Shown here: positions 37,301-48,992 of the stretch, piece by piece
Numbering within the stretch: the first letter of the stretch is position 1
Layout of the letters: each line of letters begins with the position of its first letter
Assembly (NCBI GenBank): GCA_015143295.1
Contig: CM026554.1
Span: 56,693,301-56,757,300, forward strand
DNA length: 64,000 nucleotides
From: Tetracentron sinense
Taxonomy: Eukaryota; Streptophyta; Magnoliopsida; Trochodendrales; Trochodendraceae
Direction: 5' to 3'
Made by a program: the position numbers and the translations under genes
The notes under the pieces: generated by a model
The model's database searches: none
Seen by the model: the letters and a program-made list of their open reading frames with translations, nothing else
Told to the model about the DNA's origin: nothing

Positions 37301-40300
37301 TCTCCACTATCAAGGGTATCTAGATTAGTTTCGGTGTCTTGTATTCTCCGACTTACAATATAGCCAAAATATCGCGTAGGCCATTCCCACGCCTAGCCAA
37401 GATTCCTATCGCCTAGATCATGGTCTAGGCGGGCACTCACTAAATCTTATATAATATTATATAATGAAAACAGGAAAAGTAAAAATTGGTCGCCTAGGCA
37501 TCACCTTTCCTAGGGAGCTCCCTATCGCTTAGACGCTTTGACTACATTGCTGACTTAGAATAGGCTGAATAGCAGCTATTGGAGCAAGAGCATTTCAAAG
37601 CACATATATATCCTCCCATTTTTGAGTTTTGTTCAGAGCATGAAACCTATGGTGATATGAGATGGTGGCTGTAGGAACATGTACAGAGTCCAGTAGCAAT
37701 GAACTTGATATTTGTTCTTGAAAGAAATGTTCTAAGAGACACTCTACATGCAGCTCCATCATTGTGTTCCACCTTCTTTACAATAAATCAATAATATCAT
37801 CATAGCAATTGTCAATTGATGCAAATTCCTAAGACTTTCTTTACATGTATATTTTGCCTTGCACTTCTAATAATGATTGTTTGAAGTTCCCAATGTTCCC
37901 AATAATCATCTTGTTAACTTTTTCACCAAACCCGTGGGTTAAAGCAGTCACTATATCTCTTTTTGTCCTGTTTTGTGCAACTATGCACGTTTGTCTGATG
38001 GTAATACATTCTAACTCAGGTCTGTTTTGGTTTCTTTTGTCCTTTTTGGTGTGTTTTTGCGTGCATGCAAAACGTTTGGCAGCACACCTAGAAGAATTGG
38101 AACAACTTCTGAAGGGAATTGCTATGATGAAAGAGCTGACTCTCCGCACAAGAGACTACTTAGTTTCATTTGGGGAGTGCATGTCCACGAGAATTTTTGC
38201 AGCGCATCTGAATAAATTGGTGCTCAAGCCCGCCAAGTATGTTGGGTCCTGATCACTTTATCTTAAACTCGATATGCGTAGCAAGTTTTATATTTTTCAA
38301 TAAGTTACGATTGAGCTTACATTTGTGATAATTAGTTGTAGGACTTACACTTTTTGCATTATATATTGTTTATTTATGGTTAAGCATTGTGAGTTAGTGT
38401 TTTAGTTCTAATGGTCCTGACAAGTGTTCTTATTGGTTAATCTGGGCTTGCCAAAATAAAGAAGAGTTGTCATCATTGCATTGCATGTAAAGATTCCAGA
38501 TGGAGTAAATTGGTCTTTTCTCTAAAAAAATATCTGTACAACATCAAAAGAGTCATCACCAGGTGATTAATTATTAATGATTAATAGATTTACAATTCAT
38601 TTATTTGCATGACAACTTTTACTGGACATTGTATCAGATGGTTGGATTAAGATGTCCGAGTTGAAATGCTGCTCTCAACAGATCCTTATGAATTGATTTT
38701 TATTTTTTTTTTGCATATTATTCGTAGTGTGGTTTTACATCTCTGATTTGTGCTCCATACATCTAAATTCTAATAAATATCTGCAAATTATATTGTGTTT
38801 TACATAATATTCATTTTTTTCTTCCTCTAGATTGATTCTACTTAGTCCAATCAAGGTGATGGTACTATACTTAATATTTATCTTAAAGCTGCCATCAACC
38901 ATGCAAGTTAAGAATATCCATGTTTCCTTTGTTCATTTTTTGGTGCTTGGTTTGATGGAAATCCAGATGAAACTCATTGTAGGATTTTTTTTGGTGTATT
39001 GTTTTCTGGAACCCACAAGTGCAGCGCAGGCAAAAAGTTTAACTCAAATCTTATCTTGAAACAAGTATAGTAAACTATTGTAATATGGAAAACCTGTTCT
39101 TTATGACACAAGTTCTGCTGCATGACAAACCAATCTAAAATTTAGCCTCCTGGGAGGAGCTTTTGAGGCATCCATGCTGAGCCAAATCTGTTTGTTATAA
39201 TTGTTTTGCCCTTTCTGATATTCGGATGCAGACTTGCAGTTGGCTTAGGTTTTGTATCTAGTATCTATATATTAAATTGTATGGTCAATACTCATTTCCT
39301 TTTTGTCACACTACCTGGTGGCTTATTCTCTGCTATCCGTGAGGTAGCTTGTCATTTGTCAAGATCATTTGTGATGATAACTAATATATATTGCACATAA
39401 TTTTTTGCAGTATGATGCATTTGATACTGGTTTTATAACCACAGACGACTCACAAATGCAGACATCTTGGAAGCAACGTACCCAGCTGTTGCAAAGAGGT
39501 TACATGGCGACTGGATTAGTGATCCTGCAATCCCCATTGTTACTGGCTTCCTAGGAAAGGTCTTTCTTTTGGCTAACTGCTTCAGTGTATTCTTCCCTAG
39601 ATGATTCATAGTTATCAATTCTACTTAAATTGTTATTCATTAGCAATGTCTTACAATCATGGTATATAATTTGATTGTTTGATTGTAGGGTTGGAGATCT
39701 TGTGCTGTGACTACTTTGGGTAGAGGTGGTAGTGATTTGACAGCCACAACCATTGGTAAAGCCTTGGGCCTGCGAGAGATTCAGGTCAGTTCAAACCCTG
39801 AGTGCATGTATGTTAAGAGCTTGATTGTACATGTGCGCATGCATTATTGTCGTCAAAGTGCCTAGTAAATGCCTAGGCAAGCATAGGCATTACCCATGCA
39901 CTGTTTAGATGATGTGTTTGTTGATTAAATATTTAAAATTAGATATACCAGTATTATTGAAATTTGTGAAATATTTTATTTTATCTACTTGGTGTTTTTT
40001 TTGTTGTTGTAAATAGTGTAACTTTATGTGGGTTTCGGGCGACTGCCTTTGTCATAGTGCTTTAGTGCCTGAGTTGTGATGCTTAAGAGCCACTAGGCAA
40101 CGCATCTTAAAGAGCGCTCCCCTAGACCCAGTGCAAACAATAGATATGTGAAGCGGTCTCCTAGGCGACTCTTTGACTATATTCACACACCATCACCGTC
40201 ACCATCACCATCACCATCACCATCACCATCACCATCACCATCATTAGTGACTTATCCCAAAAAATTGGTGTCCGCAACATGAATTATGTTTTGCAGCTTT

Positions 40301-43300
40301 TGCTATTCCATTTTACCAGGAGTCAATTACTTTGGTCAAAGTGCGTGTTATTAAATTTTTTTGCACTATCTCCATCCACGTCAATTCTTGTTTTCACCTT
40401 GCCCTTTTATCTTTTAACTTGCACTAACTCACTTTTTCTCATTGATATTTTAATTGGTCTTCATGAGATGTAACCAAACCATTTCAATCGACTCTCTATT
40501 TTTTGTCGCTTTTTCAAATCATTTCCATATTTCTAGATTCTTATCATTTTCGGTCATTTTCCTAGTTTTTCCACTCTTTTTTCTCAACATCCTTACACGG
40601 CTACATTAATTCTATGATTATGTTGATTCTTGGTCGCTCAACGCCAGCATATTTGGTCTTATCGATGCATTAAAAAATGTCTCTTCTCGTTTGATCAGTA
40701 TGCATAGCAGCATAGGTCACATAGCACTTCAAAAGCACATCTCTACTTTATCCACCAAACTCTAATTCTATGGGCAACATCCTCCGCAATCTCTCCATCC
40801 TTAAATGAATAATTGAGCTGAGATACTGGAGCTGGTGACTTTGGGGTATCTCCTCCTAGTCATCAATCTTAACTACTGCCTCAACCTTGTTCGTGTTCTT
40901 ACTAAAGTTGCATTCCATGTATCCTATCTTCGTCCAACTTATTTTAAAACCCTCATATTGCTAGGTATTACTTCACACAAACAAGCGTGCACACCACCTT
41001 CATTACTGTATATACACACACACACACACACGAGCATGCACTCATGCTGACAAGCTGTCATTGTGATTTTAGTATGGAAACTGATTTTTCCTCGTTTTAA
41101 TTCATAATTTCAGGAGAAATTCAGTTGAGTCTCTATGTGCACCTTATATATTCTGCTAGATTTTTTTTTCCACATACCGTCTGTGTGATGTTTCAATAAA
41201 CAAGAATCTGTGACAGCCAAAGTTCCATCCATAACAGGTGTGGAAGGATGTTGATGGTGTTTTGACATGCGATCCTAACATTTATCCATGTGGAGAGCCT
41301 GTACCACATTTGACATTTGATGAGGCGGCTGAACTTGCATATTTTGGTGCTCAGGTATCGGATTTCTATGCTTCTTACTTTTGTTGAAGTGTTACAAAAC
41401 CTGCATAGGATTAAGTTTGCTTGTAGGGTTGAAAAGGCCAGGTTCGAGTTGGGTTGTAGTCTCCCCATTTCATGACCTGGGTCAGTCACAATCTGGGAAG
41501 AATTGGCTCCTTGCACTTGGCCTGCTTAAAAAATTATAGAACCTGGAGCCTGGCTCAACCTAGGATTGGCTGGGCTTTGCATGTCCTCAATCTCGGATGG
41601 GACCCTCCTCCCTGGAGAGATTTGGTTCCTTATTTTTCTTTCATATTTGGAACTCATGTCGCATTTGATCATCCCCCTTAAGTGCCAAAAAATTGCACCT
41701 GTGCTCTATAGTTTGGTGGATGATCACAAATTGAACCAGCCATAATTGGCCAGTTAACACCGTGGAGTTTGTTCCCTTGGAGTCCGCAAAGAGAATTAAA
41801 CAGAAAAATTATACGAAACACCTGGCAGTATGATAGAAAGAATTGCAAGTTTCATACTACATTACTTTGCTTTTTTAGGTCCTGCATCCACAGTCCATGA
41901 GACCAGCTAGAGAGGGTGATATTCCTGTTAGGGTCAAGAACTCTTACAACCCTAAAGCTCCAGGTACCCTCATCACTAAAACAAGAGATAGAGTAAGGTT
42001 TGTAGCAGCAGACTTGTTACAAATGAAAATCATTTCCACACAAATTCCGAACAGAATTCATTGGTTACCTTTTCCAATTCCAGGCTGTACTAACCAGTAT
42101 AGTTTTGAAGCGAAATGTCACCATGTTGGATATAGTTAGCACCCGCATGCTCGGTCAATTTGGCTTTCTTGCGAAGGTTAAGAATGTTATTTAGTGATCT
42201 TGCGCTTTCCCCTCCCTTTCTGCTCAGTCAATTTTAAAGTTTTAACTGCACAACTCCTTTTACATGAAGGTTTTTTCAATCTTTGAAGATTTGGGCATAT
42301 CCGTGGATGTTGGTGCTACTAGCGAAGTTAGTATATCTTTGACACTGGATCCCTCAAAGCTTTGGAGCAGAGAACTGATTCAGCAGGCAAGCGTATGATC
42401 TGAGACTCTTTTACAGTTGATTTGGTTACTCTGTAATTCCAACGCCACATACCTTCAGATCCTAGGTATTCATGCATAGACGTCTGTATTTGCTTCCATT
42501 AGCTCATCCACTGTGTATACATGCGCATGCATGTGTAATGAGAAACTATGGTGGTGCAGACTTGCCACATCGGGCGGGGCCTTGTCTAGTTAGGGCCCAG
42601 CCCGCTATATTTAACCTAGGTCCAAACCCAGCCCATACCCAAACTCGGACCAGGCAATTAGGCACGAACCTAACCCATTTACAGTTGTATGAGTTCGGTC
42701 TGAGCCCGAGTTAGCTCAAGCGGGCTGAGCCAGAACTCAGTTTGGGCCCAGTCCAACCTCAGCCAAACTTACATCGCGTAAATTTTTGGAAGGTTCATTT
42801 GTATATCAGATTAGTTTAAAATGAAGCACCATAGCAGATAGCACCCTACTTAGCACCAAGACCTGTAGTGAACCAGCTGCTTTTTATTCCGGAAGTAGAA
42901 AACTGAAATAATTTATCACATCACTACCGCACTAGCCTATCACCATAGCAGCCTATCTAGCACCATAGCCGACCTGTAGTCACTAGTAAACCCAGCTGTT
43001 TTTTTTTTCCAAAGTAAGAAAACTCAATAGCACCATAGCAGCCATGTACAAGAAACCTAAAGTGAATTTAGTGCATCAATTGCTCCATAACAGCCTATCT
43101 TGCACCATAGTAGACCTGTAGTAAACCCAGCTGCTTTTTTATTTAGTAAATATTATTGCTTCAATAGCACTACATGTCCACAGCTAGAATTGTAAACGAG
43201 CAATTCGAAGCGGATAGTTGATAGGGTAATGGTATATCCGGTAACATATCCGACTGCTCCATATTGATTAAATATCCGACGGACAGTGAAATAGAGTATT

Positions 43301-46300
43301 CGTATTCGACTCCGACTAAAATATTTGATTCGAATAATATTAGATCCTGATTACTTTAATAAAAATTTAAAGGGAAAGAAAATTGTAAAATGATTGTATA
43401 GAAAATCTCAAAGATATAATTTTATTAAAAATTGACAAATTTATTATTTTATTACTTGTTTTTATTAAAAACAATGATTAATATGAAACGTATATATTAG
43501 TAGAGTAATTCAGTATTATAAACTTATAATATATTATGCGTATATATATATCTTTACTATTATAATACGAGAGGCAGGTGTAGCCTGATTTTCCCAAAAT
43601 TCCTAAACTACCCTTTTATAACATAAAACTTGATTTAATGTTTCATTTTTAATCCCAAACTACCCCTTGCTCATTTATCTATTGAAAGAATAGAATTACA
43701 ACCAATTGTGATTGAACTCGGGGAGAGTTCAATTCAATCTCACCTGCGAGTTAACACGAGTCCCTTTTAACTCCTATTAACCGTGGTAACTCCTCCTCTC
43801 GCTCTCACTTGCATCGCATGTGCCACTCGCTAGTATATATATATTATATAAGCGGTCAGATAGTTAAGTGGAATTCCTTAAGGATAAGTTTTAGGGTTTG
43901 AAGGAAGGAAGAGGAGGAGGAGGAGGAGGAGGAGAGGAGAGGAAGGGGAGAGGGGAAAGGAAGAAGAAGAAGAGAGGAGAAGAGAAGAAGGAAGAAGAGA
44001 AGAAGACAGAGAGAGAAGAAGAGAGAAGAAGAGAGAGAGGAAGGAGGAGGAGAAGAAGAAGAAGAAGAAGAAGGAGGAGGAGAAGAAGAGAAGAAGGAGA
44101 GGAGGAGAAGAAGGAGGAGAAGAAGAAGAAGAAGAAGAAGGAGGAGGAGAAGAAGAAGAGGAGAAGAAGAAGAGAAGAAGAAGAAGAGGAGGAGAAGAGA
44201 GGAGGAGAGAGAGAAGAAGGAGAGAGAGGAGGAGGAGGAGGAGGAGAGAAGAAGAGAGAGAAGAAGAAGAAGAGAGAGAGAAGAAGAAGAGGAAGAAGAA
44301 GAGAAGAAGAAGAAGAAAGAAGAAGAAGAAGAAAGAAGAAGAGAAGCAGCAGAAGCAGAAGCAGAAGCAGAAGAAGCAGCAGCAGCAGCAGCAGCAGAAG
44401 CAGAAGAAGACGAAGAAGAGAAGAGAAACTTGTCTTTCTTCTCTATCATATTCTATTAATAAGGGTAATAAGTAGGGTTTCCCCTAATTACAAGAAAAAT
44501 TAATATTTTACACTCCCCCTCATGCTGGTATTGTAGTATATTACAAATGCCGAGCTTGCCAATAATTTTAGTAAACTGTGTATGACTAAGACCCTTAGTC
44601 AAAATATCAGCAAGTTGGTCACCGGTCTTCACAATTATGGGCTCAGCAGCAGCACCTTTTTATCCATCATGCATACATATGCATATATGTGCATGCCAAT
44701 ATCTGTTACGTGCAGATAGAGGATGTTACATATTAGTCAAGTGCAGTGGAATTTCATCCTTTTCAATTGAAATTTGGGACTTGCTTATGTGGGCTGCATC
44801 TTGTGAATCATATGAAGTGAACTTGTTGGTTTACAGTTTATATACAAGTGAGTTTCTTTGGATTCACCTGTGAAGTTTATGTAGAAGTATAGTTTTAGGA
44901 ATGATCTACTTGGGTGCCACTCTAGAGGTTTCATCCTTCTTAGAAGCCGAGGGCCAGGTTGTTAAGTCGTAATTGAATAGTAAAATCGTTTTAGGACAGA
45001 TTTGATTCAAATCAGGATTCAAATCGTAAATAGTAAGATTCAATTCATTTTTAAAACATTGTTAAAACAATACAAAAAGACTTATAAATTAGAAAAATGG
45101 AATAATCTATTATCTAAAAGATTTCATCAATATCTATTAATAAATAAGTAATGAACATTTCATTGCATACATTATACAAAACACGATTGATCTCCATAAA
45201 ACGAAACATAACCCCAACATCATCAAGATAAATCAACAAAATGTTGTATGAGATCAAGTATCAAAAGACTTGCATAATTAAAAAAGACTAATAAAATAAC
45301 TTATCCAGTTCTCTAGAGTCCAACTCTCCAACTCCATCCTCTTTCTTCTTCCTTGTTTCTTTCTCATTTCTTATTTTTTCTTGTTTCACAGCAATAGAAG
45401 AAAACCCAAATAGGGGTTTTGAACATTTTCGTAATAGAGGTTTTCCTATTTTCTCTATCTTCTTAAATGATATAAAATATCTTTAGAAAAATTGAAAGAA
45501 TAAAACAAATTAAAAAAATTTTTAAGTATCGGTCCATAACATGGGTTTCGTGCTCGAATCGTACAATTTGAATCGTAATCTGAATTGCAAATCGAATAAG
45601 ATTTATCCAAATAAGATTTTCACATGTGCTTTGAATCATTTTTGCTTTGAGATTCGTATTCAATTTGTAAGATTTGAATCCCAAATCGCATGGATTTAAC
45701 AACCACGGCTGAGGGTCTTATTGAGCTTTGCTTATTGTTTATGATCTATGTGGTGCAATAGTGAGGGCAGAGGCTCGATTCAAGCTTTCTTGCAAGGAAA
45801 GAAAAATGAGATCAGACCGTGTTGGGACAACTGCCGTAGTGGTTATAATTCATGGGAATTGAACTGTCAAGGGCAAGGGTCTGTTTACCAGCTCAATGAA
45901 TGGAAACGATTGCATTCTAAAATAGCAATTTTTACCTTATTGTGAAATTCCTGCTTGAATTCACTTTTATTATTGATGTACCATGAGATATTCTGGCAAG
46001 CCTAAATTCCTGGCTAATTTTAAAAAAACAAACAAACAATTTGCAACGTCATGATGTGGAACTACTTTACAACTTGCAAGAGAACATGTATTTTCTAGTA
46101 TAATTATGTCATCTCCTTCACAAAGTATTGCTAAATTTGAATTGACATTCCATCTTTGATTTCTGGGCATAAAGCTATTAGTTCATAGGTATTTTGATTT
46201 ATATTTCCAAATTAGGACTTTTCTCTTGTCCAGTACTTGGACCGTTTTTAGAGCTCATCCAGAACTGTATTTGTTTGAGCAGGAACTTGACCATGTTGTG

Positions 46301-47964
46301 GAGGAGCTTGAGAAAATTGCGGTTGTGAATCTTCTTCAGCGCAGATCAATCATCTCTCTCATTGGGAATGTTCAACGCTCTTCATTGATATTAGAAAGGT
46401 GCTGTATTTTTCTGTACTACTACTCTGATTGTCATGAATTTCCTTTATTCTTTGTTGGGTGGCTTTTTTTTTCTTCTTTTTTTTCTTTTTGGCATTCAAG
46501 TGCTCAACTGTCTGTTCTGAGTCATCAGTACTATGCATTTGGAAGTAGTTTACACATTTATGCCACAGTTTTTTTTGTGCCCTTCTCCTTTATTTTTGTC
46601 ACTTCTGACAGTTTGATTATTTGACTCATCTTCCAAAGTGGTTGATTTGGCTTGAATTATAGAAGGACCAGGCCAAAAACTGTAGTACATTTTCAGATGT
46701 GAGAGCATCTGACACTATTCTTCAATGTGTGCCTCAGTTGTAAAAAATGTTACCTAGGCTACTGCCTTGCCTAGCCAAGTTGCTTAGGCCACTTCCTTGC
46801 CTAGCCAAGACTCCTATCACTTAGTTGGGGGGTCTAGACTGGCACTTGTTTGTTAAGACAAGGTTGCTAGTGGTGCCCAGGCCTCGCCTCTCGGGGTATA
46901 AAGATCCAGTGACAAAGGTGTGTGCCTAGGTCACCGCCTAGTCTAGTCAGGACCCTTTTGGCTAATCAGGATTTAGGAGGGCACTTGATAAAATAAGGTT
47001 GCCTAGCGATGCCTAGGCCTCATCAGATGGACTCTTGGACTACACTGGTGCGCATATGATATGGATCACACTTATTTATATATCCTTGATGATATTGTTA
47101 ATGGATGGTATTTGAGGAGCTGGATAGTAGTGTTATTTCGCAGGATTTGGCCTCATCATCTAGCTGTTCCTTCGTCATTATTTTTTTTTTAAAAAAAATC
47201 TTCATTAACCGGGTGTATGTTACTGCAGGCATTTTATGTTCTCCGAATCAATGGAGTCAACGTCCAGATGATCTCTCAAGGGGCATCTAAGGTCTTTCTC
47301 TCTTAACTGTATATATGTTCTCACTTTGTGTGTGTGTGTGTTGTTGTGATGGGGTCAAGACAGCCCCCTCGACTATAAGTTATAGTTAGCTCCATTGTCG
47401 ATTGAGGGAGACGTGATGTGTTTGTCGAATCCGAGAGTTTGTTCCCAAGGTTGGTCTTTGATAGACAAGTTGGGGAAAAATTAGCATGATTGGATGTTTC
47501 TTGACCATTCGTTTGGATCCTAGTTGGTTAGCATTAACCCACTACTCCACTAGGGTTTACCTAGGCAATAGAAATTGTTAGTTTTTCGACGTCTAATTGA
47601 ATGGTCAAAACATTTTCGATGGGCTGAGCTTTGTCGCGTGTTTTCCAAGGAACCTAAATTAACATCCAAAGGCCGGATTCGAAAAGCACATGCCACGTGT
47701 CCCTCAACTAAAAGGGAGCTGTCTAAAACTTAAGAGTCAGGTGGGCTGACTAGCCACCTCCTCTATTTATAATACTTTATGTGATAAACTCTCTCCTGTT
47801 TTACTACCAACCAGGTTAACATCTCATTGATAGTAAACGACAGCGAAGCAGAAAAAAGTGTAAGGGCTCTTCACTCCACCTTCTTTGAGAGTGCTCTGTT
47901 CGAATTAGATTTGGAATGTGGAACTGAGAATGGCTCCGCTTCACCATTTCCAGAAGGAAAATAA
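28379..47964 (+). CDS. AK: Monofunctional aspartate kinase, plastid, 13 exons, frame broken by five 1-base deletions
   Basis: Phosphorylates aspartate with ATP, the first step to Lys, Thr, Met and Ile in plastids. Exons: 28379-28786, 28885-28966, 29062-29102, 38083-38236, 39411-39559, 39689-39784, 41238-41354, 41879-41997, 42084-42176, 42270-42392, 46283-46398, 47229-47291, 47815-47964. They encode a transit peptide (about residues 1-85), the ATP-binding [45 protein letters not shown], and two C-terminal ACT domains for lysine feedback ([28 protein letters not shown]). Splicing gives about 571 codons only if five missing bases are allowed: at the exon 2 acceptor, late exon 4 (after LNK), exon 5 (after TTDD), the end of exon 8 (RDMSK expected) and the exon 12 acceptor. 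The other codons are well conserved with no stop substitutions. It is either a recent pseudogene or a locally mis-assembled functional gene. Intron 3 is 9.0 kb and intron 10 is 3.9 kb, both full of transposons. Confidence 0.88.
29692..30885. mobile_element. GGCGTGAGGC-type inverted-repeat element in AK intron 3
   Basis: The left end reads AGTGTTTTAAAAGGCGTGAG with GGCGAGGCGAGGC, and the right end CTCACGCCCCACGCC then TTAGTGTTTTAAAACATTGG. The GAGGC and GCCTC words face each other. This resembles non-autonomous DNA transposons common in plant introns. The middle holds a CTCGCTTCC-rich segment (30300-30400). The target duplication is uncertain. Confidence 0.45.
32170..32700. repeat. Degenerate tandem repeat, period about 55-62 bp, in AK intron 3
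   Basis: Variants of GGAGCCTTCAGTGCTTGG followed by GATCCATTCCCGTCGAC recur near 32179, 32239, 32344, 32393, 32455, 32515 and 32570; one step between 32239 and 32344 is irregular. Units are diverged, so this is an old minisatellite. The minus-strand ORF over 32108-32482 is open because the period is often close to a multiple of three. Confidence 0.65.
32703..32815 (+). repeat. Direct repeat of about 56 bp
   Basis: GTAGTAGGGTTGTTACC followed by TTTGATGAGGGGGCCC and AACCCTTTGAAGCCCG-type sequence occurs twice in tandem (about 32708 and 32758) with few differences. It leads into a GGCCC-rich hAT-like stretch to about 32940. Confidence 0.75.
33040..34590 (+). pseudogene. Truncated LINE (zf-RVT and RNase H end) in AK intron 3
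   Basis: Plus-strand translation across frames gives [20 protein letters not shown] and [19 protein letters not shown], then [32 protein letters not shown], the zinc-binding zf-RVT region ([23 protein letters not shown]), and an RNase H domain ([51 protein letters not shown]). This is the C-terminal part of a plant non-LTR retrotransposon polyprotein. Several stops and frame changes make it dead. The 5' part, with the endonuclease and most of the reverse transcriptase, is missing, as usual for 5'-truncated LINE insertions. It has the same orientation as the host gene. The A-rich stretch near 34573 may be the tail; target duplications were not fixed. Confidence 0.8.
34930..35083. mobile_element. 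GGGCC-rich hAT-like end fragment
   Basis: AGGGTAGGGCCTGGTTAGTC with TAGACCCTAGCCC is duplicated (34940 and 34974) and followed by GGCCCTGCCCTGGCCTGACC. This is the style of hAT non-autonomous element ends. It abuts the hAT MITE that starts at 35084. Confidence 0.4.
35084..35556. mobile_element. hAT-type MITE in AK intron 3
   Basis: Ends TAGGGCTGTAAAC and GTTGACAGCCCTA are inverted, and the 8-bp flanks CTACCCAC and ATTCCCAC match at six of eight positions. An 8-bp duplication and TAGGG-type ends fit the hAT superfamily. The interior is AT-rich with a (TA)n run at 35421-35446 and GATATCC/GGATAT words. A diverged relative lies at about 43195-43560. Confidence 0.7.
35560..36380 (+). mobile_element. 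Possible LTR fragment in AK intron 3
   Basis: A CTATATAAACTCCC promoter-like word near 36012 is preceded by repeated GGGACCAAGCATGCT blocks (35689 and 35779) and followed by a pyrimidine-rich leader-like stretch (36100-36200). This resembles the U3/R part of a plant LTR. No termini or target duplication were found. Confidence 0.3.
37330..37560. repeat. CGCCTAGGC-word repeat, AK intron 3
   Basis: Words such as GCGTAGGCCATTCC, CGCCTAGACC and TCGCCTAGGCATC recur. Related GCCTAGGC-rich stretches lie at 39840-40160 and 46745-47045, also in introns of this gene. They look like copies of one non-autonomous transposon family with GCCTAGG-rich ends. Confidence 0.45.
40190..40244 (+). repeat. (CACCAT)n microsatellite in AK intron 6
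   Basis: About nine near-perfect CACCAT units with one CACCGT. A simple-sequence repeat, not coding. Confidence 0.9.
43690..43800. mobile_element. Single arm of a MITE, AK intron 10
   Basis: CAATTGTGATTGAACTCGGG with GAGAGTTCAATTC and TCCCTTTTAACTCC matches one arm of the MITE at 16030-16285. The opposite arm was not found, so this is a truncated copy or a short duplicated end. Confidence 0.5.
43868..44512 (-). mobile_element. Copia-type 3' LTR with expanded polypurine microsatellite, AK intron 10
   Basis: Read on the minus strand, the polypurine tract GAGGGGGAG (44513-44521) is followed by TGTAAAATATT at 44512, a typical copia LTR start. Within this LTR, 43905-44430 is an almost pure purine tract on the plus strand, made of AAG, GAG and GGA units with an AGCAGC stretch at its 3' end. 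The far LTR end is estimated, not proven. The two long ORFs across it (about 200 residues of Ser/Leu or Arg/Glu) are low-complexity artefacts. Confidence 0.55.
44513..44640 (-). pseudogene. Copia polyprotein tail (RNase H end)
   Basis: The minus-strand frame reads [20 protein letters not shown], then IIGKLGIC and ends HEGEC just before the LTR. The D-x-L-T-K-G-L signature followed by F-x-K-I-x-x-K-L-G-I and EGEC is the standard C-terminus of Ty1/copia polyproteins. Homology stops at 44640, so the rest of the element is gone. Confidence 0.8.
44960..45705. mobile_element. AT-rich inverted-repeat element, AK intron 10
   Basis: The left end GGTTGTTAAGTCG and the right end GATTTAACAACC are inverted. 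Inner words GATTCAAATC and GATTTGAATC also face each other. This is the style of a hAT or related MITE. The target duplication is not clear. Confidence 0.45.
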
Positions 47965-48163
47965 TTGGCATTTTCTTGGTTTTTGTATATTGATAAATAT
48001 TTTATTATCATCAATTACTAGTTATTTTCTACTAATATATCCAAGTTTGTGGAATTATATTTTATTTTCCTTTCTTTCTTTCTTTCTTTTTTTAGATGTG
48101 GGATTATAGCCCATGGGATAGTGTAAAACTTTATTCGGAGGGCTCTAGTTGGGCAGGCTTGTA

Positions 48164-48984
48164 TAGGGGTGTCAAAGGGCCGGGGTCAACCCTAGCCCTA
48201 CCCTTCCTTATAAGAGTAGAGCCCTAGCCCTTCAAGGGCCGGGGTTGATTGGGCCCTAGCCCGGCCCCTCAAGGGCCGGGGTCAAGCCGGGCCGGCCAAA
48301 GGGCCGGAAGAAAGAGCGGAATTTTTTTTTTTCATCTAAGATAATAAATTTTTTTTTACTACACCGACTGTCAACCTTACATGGAAATGGATACCCTCAT
48401 CTTTTATTCGGGTTTGGGATCAACATTGCAACAAAAAGAGCAATGACAGGGTTAAAAAAAAAATTTCCTTATCAGTGACAGTCATGCATAATAAACCAAA
48501 ACATAGTAGGTAAACAAGTAGAATAATAAAACTATATAGAACAAAATTGAAAATATGTTTAAATATAAAACTGAAAGTAGAGAGTAAGATATGAGAGAGA
48601 TGATCGATGAAGAGCCAAAGTGGTATGTGGCCTGTGCGATTGAAGTTGAAGAATGAAGAGGCAAAGTCTTAGAATGTGAATACAAGTTGGGGTTTGGTCT
48701 GTGTTAGGTTGGTTTTTATAAGGTCTTTAGTTGGCGCAATTACAAACATAGCCCTACTTTCATAACGTTAATGAAAGGTTAAAGGGAGCATATTAGTAAA
48801 ATTATTAAAAAATATTTATCTTAAGATAAAGTAGAGCCGGGCCGGACAGGGGGAGCCCTAGCCCGGCCCTAGAGAACAAGGGCTTCCAATTTTTTGGCCC
48901 TGCCCGGCCCAAGGGCTGGGGTAGGGCTGGGCTTTGGAGGGCAGGGCCGGGTACCCTTCTATATGGGCTTTTTTGACAGCCTTA
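48164..48984. mobile_element. hAT non-autonomous element with perfect 8-bp duplication
   Basis: It begins TAGGGGTGTCAAAGGG and ends TTTTTTGACAGCCTTA, inverted with mismatches, and is flanked by GGCTTGTA on both sides (48156-48163 and 48985-48992). Both subterminal regions are rich in GGGCCGGGC words. It is 821 bp long with no transposase. It sits 200 bp after the aspartate kinase stop codon and may therefore be inside the 3' untranslated region. Confidence 0.9.
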
Positions 48985-48992
48985 GGCTTGTA

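Noticed and set aside
38206..38220. Rescue of the aspartate kinase exon 4 frame by an earlier donor at TTG|GTGCTC
   Set aside because: It would restore the frame at exon 5 but delete the conserved residues before YDAF and leave the deletions in exons 5, 8 and 12 and at the exon 2 acceptor unexplained. The donor is also poor.
40190..40244. A histidine-rich coding repeat
   Set aside because: It is a CACCAT microsatellite in an intron with no open frame around it.
43856..44503. Two long ORFs of about 200 residues on opposite strands
   Set aside because: Both are translations of the AAG/GAG microsatellite (poly-Ser/Leu one way, poly-Arg/Glu the other) and have no domain.
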